The position numbers and the translations under genes are program-made. Shown here piece by piece: positions 58,278 to 64,000 of a stretch of 64,000 bases of DNA (its first letter is position 1; the number at the start of each line of letters is the position of its first letter). The stretch is from Clytia hemisphaerica. Taxonomy: Eukaryota > Cnidaria > Hydrozoa > Leptothecata > Clytiidae. Location of the stretch: positions 186,001 through 250,000 of the forward strand of contig CACVBU010000148.1 in the NCBI GenBank assembly GCA_902728285.1. The letters run 5' to 3'. A model generated the notes under the pieces. The model made no database searches. It saw only the letters and a program-made list of their open reading frames with translations, and had not been told where the DNA came from.

Positions 58278-60059
58278 TAGATGTTTGGATAAAAAATATT
58301 TTGGCGTCTTGGGGGCAGTGCCTTCTGAGGGCAGGGGCCTGGGGGAGACGGAAATCCGGGGGAGACTTATATGGGCCTCCCCCACATTTTTTTTTGTTAA
58401 ATTCCTTCATTCCCTTCATTTCATAGTTTGGCCACTTTTTGGAAGGTTTTAAGAAAATTGATTTCTAACATCATTCATTTCTAACCCCCTTATTATCAAA
58501 CAGACAAGTTGCATAGAGTGTACTACGAAGCGATAAACGTGGGATACACCCAGGGTGTACCCCCACCCCCCCAGCGGACCTTCAATTCACACAATCACGC
58601 AATTTTTTTTTCCGAACTCACGCATTCACGCAATGTATTTTTGCAATTCACGCAAAGCTTCCAATTCACACATCCACGCAAACCGCTGGGGGCCCATTCA
58701 TTGTTGAATTCGAGAAATTATAACAAAGGTTTATAAAAACCAACATAAAATTGTGCTGTCAGTTGTGTCAAAAAAAAACACAGGCCTAAAATAAAAATTT
58801 TGACGTAGCTTTTTCTACTTATGCTAAGCTCATAAAGTTTTCCAAACATGATCTTCAATCTAATATTAAACTTTCCTGAAAGTTTCATTTATATGGCTTG
58901 TTTAGTTTTAAAAATATATAGATTTTGCTAAAAAGTATGCAAATCGAACTGTTTAATAGATTTGACGTCAATTTCCCCAGCACTATCTTTGTCATCAACG
59001 TCTTGTGTAAACCTTGCTCAGTGCATTTGGCAGTTTGTTTTTGTTGTTCATGTTTTTATTTAAAATCGGAAGCCTTCCAGTGTCAATTTAAGTAGAAGCT
59101 GCTGCATTGCCAACAATTTTTACATCAAGTCCAGCAACAATTCAATATGGCAGCAACACTTTTTAAACTCTGCAGCTTGTAAAAAGATGTTTTTTTCGGC
59201 AGACGATAAAGCGATAATCAAACACTATATTGGAAATAGACGATGCTATCGTCCGTATAATATGCTATAATTATGATATAACATAGTTTGTATATTATAA
59301 AACGTAATATGTTTCGCGGCGGATAGAGTCTGTGTTTACGGACGATATCAATTTGGCGCTTTTCTTGATTTCATCTTTGCCCTTACCGACCTTGGAGAAG
59401 GGTCGGTGATTTTTGCGGAAAATCCCTGCAGATTTATAGACGAACTTGGTAGAGAAAACCAAAACAACACAAAATCGAAGGGAAGGTGCAAGTAGGGAGT
59501 GAACAAAAAATGGTTGTTTTCTTTGAGTATGATGGTTCTGGGTCTGGTGCAGAAGAATGCTCTTGAAGGATAATTTGGAGGCTGAAGACCTTACATAAAT
59601 GCATTTGCTGTTTCTTTAGCTTTTTTGACAATATTTTAGTTAGAAGGGATTGTTTTCCTCAAGGCCCACAAACAAATTCTAACTTTGATTTTTTGGAAAT
59701 TTTATTCAACTTGATGCCTGACACCTGAAGCTTGAAGTAGCATCTAAAGGTAAGGTTTACATTCACTGCATTTTGTAGTTTCTTTTATGTTAGCAGGAAT
59801 CAGTGTCAGTTGAGACTGAAATATTGACTTTTTCCCAGTTCTGTCAAGTATGATTTTGTGCACGTCAAAAATCTTTAATCTCTGTAAAGTTTCTTCTGAG
59901 AAAGAAGGCCTAAATTTTAATAGATACTACTTTCTGTTTATTTTTTTGTTGGGCTTGATTGAGTTTAAAGTTAGCTATCTTTTATATTTTTTGATAGTCA
60001 ATTTTTCAGCTTGGCACTTGAGTGACATATTTCAATAACCAATGCATTTCTACAAAATT

Positions 60060-60250
60060 CAACCAACACCTTTCACGATATCAGACCGACACCCTCTACG
60101 GTGACTAAACAACACTTTCTGCGATATCTAAATAACACTTTCCACGGCGGCTGATCAACACTTTCCATTATGACTGAAGAAAACCATCCACGATATCTGA
60201 ACAACAATTTCCACAACAGATCTGAACAACGACACCTTCTATGATACAAA
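60060..60250. repeat. Degenerate ~27-30-bp minisatellite
   Basis: Units of the form AACAACACTTTCCACGATAT recur with changes (CTTTCTGCGATATC, CTTTCCACGGCGGC, TTTCCATTATGACTGA, CATCCACGATATCTG). Confidence 0.55.
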
Positions 60251-61708
60251 AGCAGTACTCAAGCATCTTGAAAGATCTGAACAAAAAGTTTCTTTTTGAC
60301 TATATTTTTAGCGCAGCTGGGGCAGCAGCTGGTTCATTCAAAAACAGCTTTTTTAAGCCTCAGGTCTATTGAAAATTTGAACCATAAATTTTTTTAGGAC
60401 ACATTTCTACGATGTTAAAAAAATTGTATCGAAAGGAGTCTTTTTTCACTTCAAATCTCCACATTCTTCTGGAGAAATGCAAAATTATCTGCTACCCAAT
60501 CAGACCATACACAGAATGCAATTTGATATAAAAATTTCCCTTCACTTTTTTAGGGTAATTCAAGGTGAAACGCTGCAATCTTTTAATAATTTACGGTGAA
60601 ATTTCAGCTAATCATCAAGTAATTATTGAAAGATTCCTTTTTTTCACCGCCAATTCATCTATAGTCAAGGTAATTGTTTTTTTTCTTGTGAAACAGTTTG
60701 CAAATTTCATCTTAAAATTTACAACTATAAATCGTGCGAAAACACAAATTTGGTTTGAATCTTGTAAAAACTAAAAGTTTATCACAATTCCTGAACCAAT
60801 GATCAAAATTACTTTAAATTTGGAATGTAGGGTCACTGTGACGATTGAAATGTATTTGTAAAAAAAAATTCCCCGAAAAATCTGTGGTTCAAATTTTCAA
60901 TTTTAGACCTAAGGCCGAGAAGGCGTTTTTGACTGCAAACCGAATGCTTTGCAAAAAATACCTATTTCTTTACTCAAATATCCTTTTAAATGATCCAAGT
61001 GGCATATTACCCATAAAATAACACGTAAAAATGAATTGATTATTCAAAATTGAAAAAAAAGATAACCAAAAATATGATAGAAATTTCATACAACATTGAT
61101 TTTTGCATGACAAAAATAAATATTGAATACAATGTCCTTATATAATGCCCATCTTGAATATAGTAGGGCAGAATAGCAACTATTACTAACATATAGCAGT
61201 CAATAAGAAGATAAATAAAGAAAAATCTTTTCTTAATGACTACCTTGCTAGGAATGGTTGCTACTTTGTCCACAATAGCGCTCTACAACACATACGTCAT
61301 AATTATTACTTTTCACTTTTTTTGACATTTGTACGAGTTGCAATCCCACAATTCAACGCAGCTCAATTAAAGATACGTGCAAGCTGTTATATATCTTTTG
61401 TCAAACGATGCAATAAACGTGCAAAAGAGATTAGCGCAAAGGTTGATGGGATTGGAACTCGTACAAACACATCAAGAGTAATGATTATGTCAAAAATAAA
61501 ATCTATTTTTAGGTTCAGCGCAGTGCCTTATTGAAGTTGGTGTCAACATCATTGGAAATGTTTATTATATATACTTTTCTAAAAATAAAAAAATTTAACA
61601 CTCTACTTGTATAATTTTTCATTATTTTGAAACTACCTAGATTATTTATTTTGAAACTTTTATATTTTTAATAATTATCAAAATTATAATCAGTATATGA
61701 CAACTTCG

Positions 61709-61864
61709 CACAGGAAAAAAATCAATGAAATTCACCTTGGCTTTTTAGTGAATTCACGGTGAAAAGCTGCAATCTGACAACAATTCACGGTGAAATTTAC
61801 CTTTTCATCGTGAATTATTAATTGCAGCTTTTCACCGCGAATCCACTTAAAATTTTTTTCTGTG
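61709..61864. mobile_element. Small MITE with CACAGGAAAAAAA ends
   Basis: The left end CACAGGAAAAAAATCA and right end AATTTTTTTCTGTG are inverted. GTGAAAAGCTGCAAT and ATTGCAGCTTTTCAC lie inside. Related words are at 60550-60625 and 61974-62120. Confidence 0.65.
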
Positions 61865-61973
61865 TTGGACTTGAAAAGTTTTTGGAAGACCATAAGGTGG
61901 GACCAATTTGATATGTTGTTTTACGGCCCGACCGCACTTAAAATTTAAAAAATCAAAATCAATGCTGATCATT

Positions 61974-62120
61974 CACACAGGAAAAATCTAAAAAAGTATA
62001 TACCTTCATTTTCGGGTGAACTCACATATAATTCACTTTAAAAAGTTGCAATTGTGAAAATGAAATCTGGTAAATTCACCCAAAATATCATGGTGATTCA
62101 AAAAAAATTTGCTATGTGTG
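61974..62120. mobile_element. Second small MITE of the CACAGG family
   Basis: CACACAGGAAAAATC at the left and AAAAAATTTGCTATGTGTG at the right. AAAAGTTGCAATTGTG sits where the first copy has AAAAGCTGCAAT. It is more decayed than 61709-61864. Confidence 0.5.
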
Positions 62121-62744
62121 ACTAGTAGTATAGTGACTAGTAGACTACAGCTTTATTCAAAATTTTAAAAGCTTTCTCAAGTTTTTCAATAAAACTGCAA
62201 TTCACCAATAATCTTTAATTTAACAAGTTTGGTATAATTACTGATTTTTGCTGTGTATAGACTGCAGATGTTTTCACGGGTATAATTATTTACAATATCA
62301 TTTTTTATATATGAGTATGATTCATTCTTTTTTTGCAAACCACACTGATCCTCTTTTTTCGTTAGCTCGCGGCCTGTAAGAAAATGACAAATTAAAAAAA
62401 TTTTGATAAAGAAAAATAATGCATCACACGTACACTTGTAAAACTTGTAAAAAAGCTGTGATTGAAAAATGCGGCTCTAATAAAATTTTCCAATGAGCAA
62501 TCAGACAAAATAATCTGCATACACTGGAGAGTGTTACAAAAAGATTAGTCTTTCAAAATAAAAGAAAAGAGCCGTACTGCTTACCTCTTCTCTCTTTTAT
62601 TCTTGAAAAAATATATATGATACTTGCTTGAATCTGAGTTCTGCTTGTTAAAAATAAATTCAAAACAAACCATTTACATAAAACACCTTGTTGCAAAGAA
62701 GTTACAAACTAAAGTACTAACTAATAGGAGGCTAAGAGACTAAA

Positions 62745-62972
62745 ATGCTAACGAATTGCATAAAACATTTCCACACATATAGATCAACTTTCTGTCGCCC
62801 TGTTTTGGTATCAAATTTCAGTCGGGTCAATTTGTATTCACAGCAAGAACTGCCCCGGGATTTACCAGTCAGACCCGACTGTTTGTTTACATTTGTTCGA
62901 ACCGGGCCGGCCGATCACACCGCTAACCAAAATCCAAAATTTCCGCTTTTCGACCAAATTGATATAGTCTAA
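62745..62972 (+). CDS. Open frame in a GC-richer patch, unidentified
   Basis: A 75-codon frame (MLTNCIKHFHTYRSTF..., LPVRPDCLFTF) lies in a patch with CGAACCGGGCCGGCCGATCA that is GC-richer than its surroundings. No domain, signal peptide or clear splice partner is seen. It could be a short first exon with a promoter, or chance. Confidence 0.15.
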   Translation: MLTNCIKHFHTYRSTFCRPVLVSNFSRVNLYSQQELPRDLPVRPDCLFTFVRTGPADHTANQNPKFPLFDQIDIV

Positions 62973-63746
62973 GACAACGGCCACTCCCGTAAAAAAATTC
63001 CCCTCTTCACGTTTGTTCCTTTTTTAGATGAAACTCGTCTTAGACTATAGCATAGTCTATATTGGAAAAGGTTATTTCGGTTATCGATTATGCAAGTAAA
63101 ATCCTGAAAGTAAGTGGAATTAGTCGTCGGTAAAACGGCTTATCAAAAAGTTTAAGAGCCATTTTTTAAAAGTCTTCAGGGTGTGATACCTCACCCTCTT
63201 GGATTTTGATTTAGCTTTAGACTGTCTAGTAAAACTACTGCCTAGTTATGTTGCTTAGTTATTTAAGAATCAACAAGTAAGACTGTTAGTGTACACTAAT
63301 ATAGAGATATTGGACAGTCTAAAAGTCAATCACGACACTTGGACTTAGAAATTTTGCGGTAAAGCGCAAATTATTGTCAGAGTAGGATTTCAGAATGAGT
63401 CTAAAAAGTTTTTGAATAGGAATTGAGTACTTACTGTTAAACCCATTTAGTTGAAGTAACCTGCTTATATTTAAGATTAATATTCACCAAACTGTGAAAG
63501 GTTGAGGCTTTTCCTGGAACTATAGGCCCTGGAATGGTAGGAAAGGTCATGTCAGTCTCATTTTTTTACATATTCTGTACTTAAAAATAAGGAAACTGTC
63601 ATAAAATATCATCTGTTGATGGAAATGACCTGAAATCTTTTTCAGTTGTTCACCTAATACCAATGATTAGTTAGCTGAAGAGGATCAACCAATATTTTGA
63701 CAAAAATTAACATTTAGAGCCCTTAAGTGGGCCTGATTTAACAATT

Positions 63747-64000
63747 TAAGAGGGGAAAAACAACAAAGTTAAGCAAATTTTCAATCGATCATATCTTTAA
63801 GAGACTTCAAAAACCCACTGAGATTTTTTGAGGCTATAAACTAGACCTACTAAGGAAGCCTTGCTGAAAGTTTAAAAAAAATTTGTTGTTGCCCCAAAAA
63901 GATACGCCATCTTAAATTTTGCTTCAGATCTACCAAAATAGCAATTTTTTCGGCCATTTTTGACGGTTACCCAAAGATGGAAATCCTGAAAATGTTATTT
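63747..64000 (-). mobile_element. Inverted partial copy of the interior of the 3.1-kb element
   Basis: This is the reverse complement of about 47515-47765, sharing words such as AGGCTATAAACTAGACCTAC and TTTTTGACGGTTACCCAAAG (one or two changes). It runs off the right edge. A separate phrase, TGATACCTCACCCTCTT, at 63183 matches 47115 in the same, not inverted, orientation. Confidence 0.8.

Larger units (their letters stand above)
53545..64000. other. Right-hand gene-poor stretch
   Basis: I cannot identify a complete gene. It contains a 180-bp tandem array (54170-54860), a weak first-exon candidate (55038-55069), three GGGGTT-edged phrases ACCTACATTCT (about 55798, 56248 and 56428), a GC-rich block (56870-57090), an IR element (57358-58277), a degenerate minisatellite (60060-60250), two small MITEs (61709-61864 and 61974-62120), a GC-rich open frame (62745-62972) and the inverted fragment at 63747-64000. 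Confidence 0.6.

Overview
This window reads as AT-rich nuclear DNA from an invertebrate animal. Genes are broken by GT-AG introns, protein-coding sequence is under 10% of the window, and most of the rest is short inverted-repeat DNA transposons, tandem repeats and dead retroelements. TTC29 (a sperm/cilium axoneme protein), LRRC59 and thymosin beta together indicate a metazoan. The AT content and MITE load would suit a cnidarian such as a hydrozoan, but that is inference and the sequence does not settle the species.

Gene layout. 1-302 (+) may be the 3' end of an unidentified gene. 2275-2496 (+) is probably the last exon of an unidentified coiled-coil protein. 5288-7138 (-) is one uninterrupted 616-residue LicD/fukutin-type protein. 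12808-13154 (-) is a two-exon thymosin beta of 41 residues. 13625-26869 (+) is a seven-exon LRRC59 of 277 residues, divergent from thymosin beta with only 499 bp between the start codons. 33109-53544 (-) is a seven-exon TTC29 of 486 residues. All three spliced models were assembled by hand; every junction keeps frame and uses GT-AG, and the products are close in length to their human counterparts. 53545-64000 contains no gene I can identify.

Repeat layout. At least a dozen TIR elements have readable ends and target-site duplications: TA for most, and TAA or TTA for three Harbinger-like MITEs. Many are nested in one another or in introns. Notable ones are a 1.8-kb element built round a roughly 910-bp palindrome (40013-41841), a 3.1-kb TA element with 340-350-bp internal inverted arms (45160-48305) whose interior recurs inverted at the right edge of the window, a 607-bp palindrome (9905-10511), and two Harbinger-like MITEs side by side inside a third element (4448-5153). 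TTC29 introns also hold a decayed non-LTR retrotransposon (antisense) and a decayed Penelope-like element with an intact GIY-YIG stretch (sense).

The genes do not form a pathway: ER membrane protein, actin-monomer binder, Golgi-type sugar-phosphate transferase relative and axonemal factor are ordinary metazoan neighbours. I saw no convincing new multi-gene system. The most unusual material is the architecture of the mobile elements and an E2F-like word found both in the LRRC59/thymosin promoter and repeatedly inside one MITE.
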